Shown here: positions 63,986-64,000 of the stretch, one piece after another
How the letters are laid out: each line of letters starts with the position of its first letter
How positions within the stretch are numbered: the first letter of the stretch is position 1
NCBI RefSeq assembly: GCF_029543245.1
Contig: NZ_JARQWV010000018.1
Span: 1-64,000, forward strand
DNA length: 64,000 nucleotides
Source: Caulobacter endophyticus
GTDB lineage: Bacteria > Pseudomonadota > Alphaproteobacteria > Caulobacterales > Caulobacteraceae
Direction of reading: 5' to 3'
Translations under genes and position numbers: made by a program
Notes under the pieces: model-generated
What the model was told of the DNA's origin: nothing
What the model saw: the letters and a program-made list of their open reading frames with translations, nothing else
Databases searched by the model: none

Positions 63986-64000
63986 GGAGGGCGGGCGGCT

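Overview
The window is high-GC chromosomal DNA (roughly two-thirds G+C) that reads as an alphaproteobacterium of the Caulobacter type. The main evidence is an orphan CcrM adenine methyltransferase with a CtrA-like promoter box and clustered GANTC sites, a large TonB-dependent receptor, a split alphaproteobacterial Fo operon (atpI-atpB-atpE-atpF'-atpF), a split P-protein (gcvPA/gcvPB) behind a tandem glycine riboswitch, and ars genes in the arsR-aqpS-arsC/arsH arrangement. Assignment to the genus is inference.

Layout. 1-5.2 kb: DUF72 protein, TPR membrane protein, TonB-dependent receptor. 5.2-7.1 kb: a lower-GC accessory stretch with decayed sequence, a double-glycine-leader peptide gene and a 30-residue membrane peptide, bracketed by two inverted copies of an intergenic repeat arm. 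7.1-16.2 kb: housekeeping genes (pth, rplY, prs, pgeF-midA-lgt, ubiK-like, ybjN-like, proC). 16.3-20.7 kb: hydrolases, TetR regulator, quinone oxidoreductase. 20.9-24.1 kb: recR, ybaB, dnaX and the SRP RNA. 24.3-29.4 kb: nudC, a DUF559 nuclease-like gene set inside a split repeat, MAPEG protein, rnhA-thrB, an AbrB/Doc toxin-antitoxin pair, ispH. 29.5-36.5 kb: secreted protein-argS, DUF899, GH28, mutY, DUF721. 36.6-45.5 kb: two DsbA-like oxidoreductases followed by smc, TSUP transporter, DUF6481 protein, Fo ATP synthase genes. 45.6-54 kb: secreted protein, two tandem paralogous membrane proteins, gcv genes with riboswitch, ccrM. 54-64 kb: accessory metabolism, an ars block flanked by a full methyltransferase gene and a relic of its C-terminus, SDR, Fic protein, TfoX-like, a GNAT gene with an in-frame stop, MFS exporter, GNAT.

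At least five families of palindromic intergenic repeats (A-E below) sit almost directly after stop codons. Family A carries an inner hairpin with a T-run, so these repeats probably double as transcription terminators. One family-B copy lies in frame inside the midA-type methyltransferase gene and appears to be translated. One family-C copy is split by a nuclease-like DUF559 gene. These repeats, the bacteriocin-like locus and the ars block are the least ordinary parts of the window. I saw no CRISPR array, tRNA, rRNA or complete insertion sequence.
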